A stretch of DNA of 34,791 nucleotides, from NCBI GenBank assembly GCA_019648995.1, contig BLXT01003182.1, positions 186,682 to 221,472 on the forward strand, in the 5' to 3' direction. A model generated the notes under the pieces. That model saw nothing but the letters and a program-made list of their open reading frames with translations, was not told where the DNA came from and did not search any database. Shown in pieces: positions 1 to 12,200 of this stretch. The stretch's first letter is position 1. Each line of letters opens with the position of its first letter. The stretch is from Plakobranchus ocellatus (taxonomy: Eukaryota > Mollusca > Gastropoda > Plakobranchidae). The translations under genes were made by a program, and so were the position numbers.

Positions 1-112
1 ATTTTGGAAATTCAATTGTATAACTTTTTCATGTTTTACCGCTGCAATGTTTTTTTTTTAATACCAGCCAATACAATGCATTCATAGAAATTTCACTTAT
101 TTCCTCCCACAG

Positions 113-221
113 ATCAAAGACATCAGAGAAGATATTGAGTATTATGTGCAATCGAACCAAGACCCTAATTTTCAGGAAAATTCATACATGTATGATGAGT
201 TAGATCTGGAAGAAATAACAG
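113..221 (+). CDS. CNOT3: CNOT3 exon 1 of window (end of Not3 N-terminal region)
   Basis: Acceptor CCCACAG before 113 and donor G|GTACAG after 221. Reads [14 protein letters not shown]... then an acidic [10 protein letters not shown] block, which matches the conserved segment following the Not3 coiled-coil domain. Starts in phase 0 and leaves one base (G) over, completed by AT of the next exon to give Asp. Confidence 0.93.
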
Positions 222-3200
222 GTACAGTTCTTCATATCAATAGTATTTTTCAGTTTGAAGCCGTTTTACTTGAATAAAAATCCACAGGTGCAGAGACTTA
301 TTAATTATCAAGGATTCAGACAGTCTTAATTATAGGTAAGGATTTGAAAAGTAAACTGTGCTCTCAAAAACAGACATTGATGTTGCCTTTGTTTTTAAGA
401 CGAAATGTAACAATCAATGCATCAGCATCAAGTTTCTTCCTTTTTTCAGCATACATCTCAACTCTTCTAAAACTAAGTTAGGTTTTTGAGATCTAAATCT
501 GTAAAGTAAAAGCAAAGTGGATGTGCATGGGATCTGAAATGAGTGCAGTAAGTGAAATAAAGTCATCTTAAATGAGCATAGTTTGAAAACAGTGGTGCCA
601 ATGATAAAGTTTGCTGCTCTTACAGTGTTGTCTTTTTTTTTTTGCCACTTCCTTTTGCCCCTTAAAAAAAGATACACCAGCTTTGGCGTCATCCCCTACA
701 GAGAGTGATGACATCTTGATGGATAAAGTGGGAAGTACACCATCATCAACCAACTCAAGTTCACCATCGCCTAGTCCCAGTATAAATGCCAATCATTCCA
801 GTGTAAGAACAAGAATAGTAACGCCTAAGATGTTTGAAGGATGAAACCTTGGAAATGAAGTGCATTTGATAATATATCATTACACACATAATTAAAATTC
901 TGTTATTTTTCATCTGCAAAAGTGATTACATTTTTTGGAAGAGTAGTTTTCTAATTTCACATCTTAATATTGCATTATGTCTGTGTGATCATTTTTTCAG
1001 GCAAAGTTCGATTCTCTTTGTAAATCTTTTTTTTTTTCCTTTTTCAATAGGAAAAACATGATGAGTCTGACAGAAAAAGGCATAAATCTCAGTCAGAAGA
1101 GGTAAATGACATATTGTTTTCAGTTTCACAATCTTTTTTTTTTTTTTTTTGGTGTGATTGAAAGAAGGTTAATATTTTGTATTGTTTCTAACCAACTATT
1201 TTTAAGAAAAACCAAACAGATTCTCGTTCCAGATCTCATACTCTCGGACATTGTACATGTGGTCTAGATCTATATTAAGTCACTAAAATCTATAGAGAAT
1301 ACAATTGTCTTGAGCCTAAACCTCTTTTGTACTTACACTTTGCAGGCCTTTGATTTAAAATCCGTTGGAAAAAGCTTGTCAGTAATAAATGGATGATATT
1401 TAGTAAATTAAAATATGTGGCTAAACATATAAAAATCAACCAAAGGCCTTAAAAAAACACACATAAAAATGACTTTAAACAGGGTTGTTCTAATACAAAA
1501 ATTTTCAGATGTAAGTGACTGTCTAAAACAATGACCATTTCAATAGGTGAAAAATATCTTCAAGTGAAAGGATTCCCAGGGAATCCCACTTATTTCATGA
1601 ATGAATTCATGTGCCAGTGCCCTCTCTTTCGGGTAAAGAAGCCTTGAAAGGTCATGAAAACATCCAGATGCAGGCATAAAGTAATGCGGACGAACACGAA
1701 GCACATGACAAATTTGAGGGAAATCTACCAAAATCGGAAGAAATACCGTAATCTGGCTGTTGTCACTTACACATTTTACATTCTGTCAAATAAATTTGCC
1801 TTCAGATTGAAAATAACTACTGCTCTCAGCCATTATAAGCTGACAATGACTGCATCCGGACCAAAAAGTTTGGTGACTTGGTAAGGCAATGAGCGACCTA
1901 TCCTTCGATTGGCACTTTGTTTGCAAAGAAATTCAGAATCTTTTTTTTTAAACATCTTAACGATTAAAGTGTGTCATTGAAACAAACAGGTAAAAGAGCG
2001 GAACATTTCTTATCTTTAGAAAAACAAATAAAAGAAGGTGTTGATGTTGTGAACGGTTCAACCTTTTCCCGGGCTGTAATCTTTTAAATTGAATCGTCTG
2101 ACTAAAGTGGGATGTAGATGAGGGGTTTTTTGAGTAGCCAAGAAAAAAAGTTCACCATTGGTTGCGACAATTTCTTTCAAAGAAGGCGTGAAAGATGGAT
2201 AAATATATAAAAAGGCTCACTTCTCTACTTTTCTAGTTCCTCTCCTCTCAATCTTGTCACTTTTCTTAAAATGTGCTAGATGAGTCAGTGTCCGTTATGC
2301 ACATGTAACATAACTTTGTTGGGATCTTCTTAAATTTGTATGATTTGACCATTGCGATGTTTTTAGGCTGTCAAATACTTATAATTCAGGAATTCCCAAA
2401 TCATCTAGAGATAGATCTGAGCTGGAGTTTGTAAAGGGGAAGGGCAGGTTGAAAAAGAGACTGATAGTCAAACCAAATATAGATCTATGAATTCAGGGCA
2501 TATCATAAGGTTACATTTTAAAACCTATGTTTCTTTTAATAGGCCAATGAAATGTAGATGTAATGAGTGTTACAAAAAATTGAAAATATGCTGGATAATA
2601 TGAACATTTGTTAACTCCAATGCTGAGAAAAGACCATGGCAAATTTGCATCGACTTAGTTGATCCAGGTAGGGTCCATAGGTCCCTATCAGCTTAAGTTC
2701 ATTGTGCCACTGACATGCAGTGATCAGATCCAATTAGAAAAACATCATTGTGGCTTAAATTAGAATGTGACCTTGTTGCCTGCGTTGGGCTAAAAATAAA
2801 GCTCATTTTCTGACCCAGTTTTGCATCTTGCAGCTGCTGGCATGAGCAATGTGAAGACTGCTATTTCTATATGTAGGAATACTCTTCAATTTGACGAGAA
2901 TTGAAATTTGTCCCAATGCATTCTCAACAAGAGGCCTGTCAGAAAAAACACTTCAGTGAGAACAAATCTTGTCCACTTTTTGCTTTTGCATGTGTTTACT
3001 GAAAACATTAATTTTAGACCTTGGATTTGTCTACCATTTCAGTAAGAAGCCACTCAATTAATTCAGTCTCTGTGCCTTGGTCTATGATGATCAAAGTATG
3101 TTTCATAATCAGTTTGATGTTGCTGTAATAGATATGGTTTTGAATGATGGGCAAATGCAGATGGAGATGTGACTTAATAGAATTTTTATCATATGTTAGT

Positions 3201-6200
3201 CGTCTAGGAGTAGATAGTTGGCCTGACACCTGGGCTGGGATATTGTAAAATCAGTAGTATCTTGAAATTTGTTTAAATTTCCTCACTTCTACAAACGCAC
3301 AAATTGATTTACATATTACAATGTGTGCAAACTTCATTTTGGATACAAAATTAAATTGTGTCAAAAAATGTAACCATTATTTTAGAAATGATTTTTTAGT
3401 CACAGCATGGTTTATATGGACTCGGCATCTTTGTCATGGTATTTAAAGTGAGTGCAGTAGGCATTGGGCAGTAATTGTTAGTTTCTCATTTCATTTCGTA
3501 TACAGTTAACTTGGGCTATGGAAAAGTTTTTTAAATGTCATCAGATTAGTAGTCTCTTGTGGATCATTTCAGCACTTGCACAGCCAAAGTAATTTCTTAA
3601 TATACATAATAATCTGTCTTATATTTCAGAAGAAAAGCGCATCTCCTGCACCGCACACGAACTCCAAAACTCAGATATCTTCAGTAAAACATTCTCAAAA
3701 GTAAGTTTTGAAAATTTTTGCCTATTTGTTTATCTTGATACCAGTTGCAATGAAATATTTTTAAAAAGTGCCTTATAAGGACAGTTAAGTAAGTGCTTTA
3801 TTCAGAAAACATGTAAACACTAATATTTTGGCTTGGAATCCTATCTTATTCAGATTTTACCAGTGTGTAGCTCACAAAGAGGTCGTAGGATTTAATAGAG
3901 ATGAGAATATGTTAAATACAACATGCATCATTCGAACTCTTTGCAAGCGATTTATGTTAAAGCCAGTAACATATGTCATATTTTATGATATGAGTGATGG
4001 CCCAGGAAAATCATGGATTTGATGCACAAGTCACTTGATTTATAGACCAATTTTGCTCTTTCCGTAACATGTTAATGCCATATCCTTATCACAACATGGT
4101 TTTTAGTTTAGATTTTACTGGCACAAGGCTTGTTTTTAATGTGAAAGATGGGCATGGCATCAAAACTACCAAAATCCAAGGAGTAATATTCACTTGAATC
4201 TGATGGTGCTGTCATTTTAGGACAACAGCAGTAGACATTGTTTTTTAAAACTTAAGTAAGCCATTGAAAAAGAAATAATTTTTGTTCTGTTGTGGTAGAG
4301 GAAGAGGCCTAGATCTAAGGTTTGAAATCAAGGTTACGTCAGAGTTAGTCCTGATCTTCAGACTATGTCACAATTTTAAAGATGTCGAGATTAAGATTTA
4401 GATCCTGAACAGCTGTGCTATCTTGTGGTTATTCTACGTTTTTTTTTTTCCTGAATGTTCAGTTGTAGTGGCAGCGTATAATGATGAACTCTGCATGGGC
4501 TTGCAGTAAAGGTTGTTGCATTTACATGTATATATCAAGCATTCAACACTATAAGTCGGCTGCAAATCCAAGATTTTGAATATTTTTCTTGGACTTTTTG
4601 TCGAGGTTTATTTGAAGTCGATGGAAAATCTTTCTCAATTATTTATGATTAAAATTTTGTAGTCTTTCAAACAGTCACTTTTAAAAGATAGCTTTTTCTT
4701 CATTATAATTTGTAATGCACTTTACTTGGAACAAATAGTTTGAGAATGAAATTGTTAGTCTGCTCAGAACTGTGTTGTTTTCAGTCCTAATATCAGGGTC
4801 CCCATCAGGTCGAGAAAAAGTCTGGCTTTTGTGATGGGTCAGGAACTCTGGGAAAACAAAATTGACCCCCTAAAATCCGATTTTCATTTGCTGGTTTTTT
4901 TTTTTTTGTATTTTATGGCCGTGTGCGGTATTTTTTTTTTTCCTTTTAATAGGCCTTAGGCCTATTGACGAGATCTTGGAGCCGATCCTACCAATACCTA
5001 TAATTTTCAACTCCTATGCAGCACTGCCAAGTGCTATCATTCGCCTTGAGCAGTCCCTGCATACCGTTGGGCTAGCTTGGGAGACAATACAGGCTGGTGT
5101 TTTGACGTGATTGGACTACGCTCAATACCAAGAAAATTATGCTAAGTCGTGTGTGCAGGCTCAACAAATCTCCTGTATCCTGGTTTCATTTCCTGCTATT
5201 TGCTTTTTCATTAGATGATACAAAAAAAAAAAAGAAAACAACAAAAAAGTGCGGTATGATCAAAAGCCTATCCTCATTAATTTTTTTGTTCCAACTGCTG
5301 GTATTTTTATGGATTAATATTCCTACTTTCATTTTATAGCCTTGAATCAGAGTTCTACCAAGTGTGCTGCAATTAAATAAAGTGTCTGTCCCAAAATCTC
5401 GATGAATAGCGCTTTGATAAATTAGTAAGTTTTTTTTTTTGTTTTGTTTTTATTTAGCCTGTGCAATTCAATGGATCTTTGGTATAGGTGAAAATCAATG
5501 TTGATGTTGCAATATAGTCAGCACAGCTTATAATTACCTCTATTGCCCGATCTAAACCCGCAAAAAACCACCTTTGATTCACTTCTGAACACAGTGTTAA
5601 AAAAATACGCAAAACACTTGCATCTTGCCTTGATAGACAAAAAGTAAGCTGTAGTAATATTTGCATGATACAGTACTAAGTCTAGTGTATTAAGCCCACC
5701 ACGTCGGCAACAGATCAAAGAAATAAGGGGTTGGTTGTTTGCGTGGACTCCAACCTTCCAGACAGCTCAATACAGTATTAATATTATCAAAGAAACTTGG
5801 GGTGCCGACTATGCATTCAGCAGGATTAAAACAGTTCGTCTACACTAACATATGCTAAAGCAATTTTAAATTTTCCATCACACTCATCGAAGTGCATGGG
5901 TCTACTTTTCAAAATCCTTAATTGATAGGACTACATTTTGGTATGTTAAACCAATGCAGTAATATTTATTAACCTTATTATTCTCTCTGTCTGTCTGTGT
6001 CTCTCTCTCTTTCTCTCTCGCTCCCACTGACTTTTATCATCCTTTAAAAAATTTAGGTTCATTTTTCTTATTATTGTTAGTCATTTGCATCGAAGTGAAT
6101 GTTTCTTTTCATAAACATTTCCCTGACCTTTTCTTATGCCTCTCGTTTTCTCTCTCTCTATTTGATTGCCTAGCTCTCTCACTCTCGCGCTTTTGTTTCT

Positions 6201-9200
6201 CTCATTCTTTTTGTTAATCAGTCTTTCTGACCCTCCTCTCTCTCGCACTGCCTTTTGCTCTCTCACTCTCTCTCACTCTGTCTTTCTCTCATTCTGTCCT
6301 TTGGTCAGTCTGTCTGACTGTTATTCTCATTCTCATTCTCTCTCTCTCTCACTCTCTCTCTCTCTCTCTCTCTCCTCTCAAGATTAAGATTCAAAAGTAT
6401 TTTGATTTTTGTATCTTGATATAATTGTAATTTACATTTTGGTAGTGGTCTTAGATCTAACTTAGATAGGATCTAGACCTAGGCCAATACAGACGTGAGT
6501 ACATCATACAGTGTGCATGATTTGTATCTGTACAATTTTAAACTCTTGGGGATGAGATTATAGTGGAAATAGAGCTATAAAATTGGTTGACACAGAGAAG
6601 GGGAAAAACAAACCAACCTAGTCCCCCCACACACATTGTTAGACACTAGGCTTGTTTGTACACAAGTCGTAGGCAGCATTGCACTGCCCTCTGAGTGACA
6701 TATGTATTAATTACTGGATGAATGTTACAAAGTTAAAGAGAACATCACATCGTAATCAAGACAGGCGTTGTTTATGTTAGCTTTAATAATAAGACTAATA
6801 AGAGACAATACGTCAAAGAGCACTGTACTTACTTTTTACAGCCTGTTTTTTTTTCTTTATAATGGCCTTTTTTTCACCCATGAAGGGGTCTTGAAAAAAA
6901 TTTCAAGAGTTTGGTGGGGACCCTGTAATATGTAACCTCATTGTCTTCAGTTTTTGTTGGGTTTTTTTTTCCAGCAATACTTCTACACAAAATTCGGAAA
7001 CAAACTCTGTGAATAGCAACCATCACCCATTGACGACTTTGCCGCCATTGACAACTCCATATGCTGCTGCTGCAGGAGCCCAACAGAGTCATGCTTCAGG
7101 TAATATGAAGATGTCTCTCTTGAGATAATGGAATTTGGAGCCTGTGTTTTAACCTTCATTTTATAGATGGTATCGATGGCAAGGCACATTTTTGTTTTTT
7201 TAAGAAAATTTCAAACAAGAGACAAACTAGGTGTTGAGCTGATTTTTTTAACGCTGATCATTTGCAGGAGGGTTTTTTAACGGTTTTGCTTCTTGTTTTT
7301 TTCTTTTGATAAAAACCTTTCAATTGGTGTTCCTTGTGCATTGTCATGGAGCTCCTATGTGTACTAGTCTGCTATGCAAGGCATCCTTTGGCTTAGTACA
7401 AGGGTTTGTTTTTATTTTCCTTGCTTTTGGCCTTTTTTAAAGATTGCTTTTCTTTCTTTTTATTATTTTTAGTGTGACACAGTTAAAAAATAGGATGTGA
7501 AAGTAATGAAACTGTATGTTTTAATTTCTCTATTGGGTGTGTTTAATTTGTTAGAAGCTAGGTTATTCCTCTCTTTTCACCCATGAAAAATATTTTCTCT
7601 ATCCTAGTTGAGAATGCTACCTTCCTGAAATGTCTTTGGCATCCATATTATATATATATATATAAATATACATATATATATACATATGTATGTATTTATC
7701 TTGCAAACTGCAGAATATATGTTGCTTATAGTGTTAGAGTTTGTGTGCTTTTAGAGACGAATATATGTTCATGTATTCTTATAATTTACCTTTGCTTGAC
7801 ATACAACGATAATGATGTTGTGTCTTTTAGGTTCTCGAAACTCTCAGCCCACACCCTCCGTGTGGCAACGTAGTTTAACTGCCCAATCTAGCTTTCCTAT
7901 TGGTAAGGCATTCTTATTTAGCTTTTTGTTAATTTAATGCCTGAATAAACTTGAAAGTGCTTAACCTTGGCTGAGATGAGTGCAAGTCTGTCTAACACTG
8001 TTGACTCTTTTCTTTTGTAAGTGTGCACTGCATAATCAGAAATTATCTAAATGCTTTTTGCTTGTTTAGGGCTTGATTTTAGCCAATACAGTTATTTCAG
8101 CATTAACGAGAGTGTAACCAAAAAAAAAAAAAGGAGAAGTAAATATTCAGTGATATTAATGGCTTTTTTGCCTTGGTTCCTTATAGTTCTCTATGGATTT
8201 AAACAAAAAATTTTAAGTAGTTAAAATTTTGCAAATAAAAAGCTTCCCTTCAAACAGGCTGACCTGTTGCAAAAAGAATTAGCCATTACAATATCTAGTT
8301 TGCTTATTTTCAGAATTTTTTTAAAATGATCTGTAAAACCCAAAACATTCCAGTAAATTATTTGAAAAAATTAAGTATGAAAACTGTCACTACATTGGCA
8401 TAAAATCTTGCTCTGGCTGTCTTGATTGTTTATTCCACCTGTTCATGTGTTTTGAACCGTTTTGTTCTATGAAAAAAAATCTATCTGTGCCTTTATGCTT
8501 TTTATATTTTTGCATCTCGCTTTATTACTTTCATTTGCAAAACCTGTTTAATAGCTGGCAATAAATGTATATTATGAATAGTTAACCACAAAATGGGGCA
8601 ATTTGTAAATGGAAAAGTCTTCCAAAGTAGTTTTTTTTTTAAACATTCAATATATTTTACTAGTTTTGTTTGGTAGACCCATTACTCAAATAAAAAAAAA
8701 AAAGTTGTGTATGTGTGTGTGCGCGCCTTTAATTTGTTGAAAATTTTTATAGCTTGTTTTGCCATAAAAAATACTGATTTTGTAGTTACACTTTTTCCTT
8801 GAGGCTCATTTTATGATCGCCCAAGTCTTTTTTTTTCTCCCAGTTTTCATCTTTCTGCCCCACCAAAATCCATGCCTTTTTTTGCACCATGTACAAAATA
8901 AGTGAGCAACTCTTGGTGACCCACGAGAGTCATATTTTTCTGTGAAGAACAACAATTCATAGCATTTATGTCAAGTCCCTTCCTTAGAGGGAAAGAAAGA
9001 AGACTTGGGCAGGGTCATGTACAAAATAAGTGAGCAACTCTTGGTGATCCACGAGAGTCATATTTTTCTGTGAAGAATAACAATTCATAGCATTTATGTC
9101 AAGTCCCTTCCTTAGAGGAAAAGAAAGAAGACTTGGGCAGGGATAAGAAAGAGAAGGGCAGTGAATGATAGTTACTTACTAATGTTTTGAAATGTTAATT

Positions 9201-12200
9201 TATGACTTCATGGTTTACATATGTGTAGACTAGTTTTGTTATCAATAAGTTTTTTATATGTCGTGCTTCATTCCTCTTTAACTTGAATTTCGTATCATGC
9301 ATGAATGAAATAAAGCAGCACATTGCATGAAATGATATCTGCTATCTCTCTTATTCACATGGAAGATGCTTTTTGGTAGGCATGAACATCTGGTAGTACA
9401 ATCAAAGGCTAGTGTCACTCTATTGTTTTGATATGATGTCAGATTTTAAAAGAAGACTTTTTTAGTATGTCAAAGTCTGCAGATAAGAAAATAAATGTAA
9501 ACATTTTTTTCTAGAGAGTACTATTTTTGACAGCTGATTTTGACCTAAGATACTAGGCATATGCTAGAGAAAAAAGTATTTTCTCATGCCATTTGAATCT
9601 GACAATTTTTTTCACAGCTGTTTTCAAGAAAGATTTTTCCTGTTTTTGAGTGTCATGCCTTATCTCAGTGTATTTAAGTCATTGCTCAAGCATTTTTAAA
9701 GACTTTTCATGAATTTTAATTTTTATATGAGTATTAATGAAATGTGTTTTTTTTTTTTTTCCCATCATATTCCCTGCTCTTTATATAAATAACAGTATTG
9801 TGCTGGGTTTGTTTGAAATTTTACAAAATAGGATATTTAATCTCCTATGTCAAAATGGAAAGTTTAAATTCAAGTTTCACCTAAGTTTGGTATAAGCTTT
9901 ATCGTTAAAAATGTTTTAATAATTTTTTATAATCTCTGTGGCAGTTTTATTACCTCTATACTAAAGTTAACACTGATTTAATGGATTATTTTCTCCAGCT
10001 TAATTGTATGTTATGCGCTTTTGCCCCTTTTTTCTTTGCAGAAGGTTTTTATTTGGTGTCATGAGAACTCTATTTTTAAAGTTTTAGCCTGGCCATTCAC
10101 TTCCTTGCTACCAGAGACAAAGTTGCAAGCTATCTTGCTGTCTTATAGTAACACTTGCATAGTGTTGTCATAAAATAAGACCAGTTCTGCTGGACAAGTT
10201 ACTGTCAATTTCATACAGTTTCATCAGTTCAGAAGTGTTTTCTGCATACCAGCATATAACTCTCCATTTTCCCCATTCCAAAATTCTTAGAATAGAGTTC
10301 AAGATTATATCAAAGATTTAAGTTTCAACCACTAACAACATGTCAATTATTTGGTCTGGGCTTTCATGTTTTGCTATAAACTTAATTGTATATTAAGATC
10401 AATATCCAAGCCATTATGTCAATTTACATTTATGGGCTTAGATAAAGGTCCTTTTCTGTAAAATCTACTATGTGTCAATCTAGAAGCAGGTTATTATATA
10501 ATTGCGCAGCCGCATTTGATTCCATTCTTATTACTTTATATTGAAACCTAAATTAGATTAGATCTGTACTAGACTATAATTCTAGATATCTAGATACAGA
10601 TTACATTTCATGTAACATTTAGAGACAAACTAATCATATAGTAATTGAATCTAGAATTGGCTTTGAAAAGTCTTTAAAAGGTGTGGTGAAAAAAAAAAAT
10701 TCGTATAATTATTGTCTGTGGACATGAGTTGGTTGATGCTTACTTCGGTCTTTTTTTTTTAATTCTCTCAGTTCTGATGGAGCAGAGGCCAAAATGAAAA
10801 GAAAAAAAAGGATTGCCATACCTATGTGACCATGGCAAGAGTTTTGAGATCTCCCCGTGCTTTTCTGGATTCATTTGTCACTGCCTCTAACCTTTCGTCT
10901 CACTTGGGATCTCCTTGATCTATGTCTTAGTTGGTTTCCTCAGTGTTTGGCCAATCCATCTCCATTTATTCATTTTTGTTATTGATTGAAATCAGTGCAA
11001 TGTAATAAGTATTTTAGATTCTTACACCAATAGATAAAAAATGGCGCAAACATTCCGGAAAGAGTATCTTTTGGAAATACTTTCATGGTGCTTGAATATA
11101 ATCTCCAAAATAGGGCTTTTATTATCGTCTGCGTTCATAATGATGTTCCCCTTAAAATTTAGTTTTAACCACCATGGTTATTGGATTTTCTGACATTTTT
11201 TCCTTTCTTTGTCCCGAATTCCTTGTTTAGCTTGAGATTCTTGTATTGTTTTGGCAGGTGTGCAAATAAAGAGATTGTTAAGGTGATGCAAATTCGATCA
11301 TCATAGAATGAACATTTTGTAACATTGTTTTTCACTAAAAATCTCATTTTTTATCTTCCAGACTCATCCAAACCTCACATAAACTCAATAGAGCATGCTG
11401 CAGCAGGTAGTCTGTCTAACAGTAACAGCTTATCAGGCACAACAAACTCCAACTCTGTCTCCTTGACCTCGTCTGGAAATCCCTCCGTGCCATCAGCACC
11501 ATCACCGCAGATAGCAGGAGCTGCTGCCTCCTCTGTAAACTCAGTCAATTCTGCCTCCTCTGTTGTCAACTCCTCACAAGTTCACAATAATAGGACGGAT
11601 GGCCCACCTGTTATGAATGGTCCTCTCAGTGCAAGTGGTCCCTCGTCACAAAAAGTCAAGGTGAATAGTTTGAAAAATCCAGTCTAGAGAAAATTGTAAC
11701 TGAATAAAGTCTTAGAGTACCAAGCTACCAGTTGCTTCTCATAAAATGTAGAAGTAAATGCCAATTTAATTGAGCAAGTAGGTGGATGCTAAGCTCTAAT
11801 TATGCCAATTTATAAGAGGATATTTTTTTTATTCACCAAAGAAAAACAAATGAAGATTGTGCTTAAGGCTTGATTTTGATTTTAAAAAGTCCTGTCAAAA
11901 ATATGCTCCAAATCAGCAGATATCATCAAAATTAAAGTGAACTGTGATAAAATTTAATACAAGCATGGTGAATAAATAGTCTAATAAAATACTGTTTCAA
12001 ATGTCTCAGACTTTTTACAGCAGCATTTATAGGTAAGTTCAGTTCAGTGGAAATTAAGTGCAAATTGATCATCTTTTAAAAGGGCATTTGGAGTAATGGG
12101 TTTTCAGGTAGTGGGGGTTTCAAATTAAAGCAGAGAAGATTGTGAGATCTTTTTGATTAAGTTTCTGGAGTATCATTTGTGTTATGTGAAATTGGTTTTG

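Noticed and set aside
1540-1731. Antisense open frame of about 60 codons in a CNOT3 intron
   Set aside because: No recognisable family, no splice or promoter support; length expected by chance in a 2.5-kb intron.
6081-6387. Open frames on both strands through the CT tract (Leu/Ser-rich and Arg/Glu-rich)
   Set aside because: Translations of a dinucleotide repeat have no biological meaning here.
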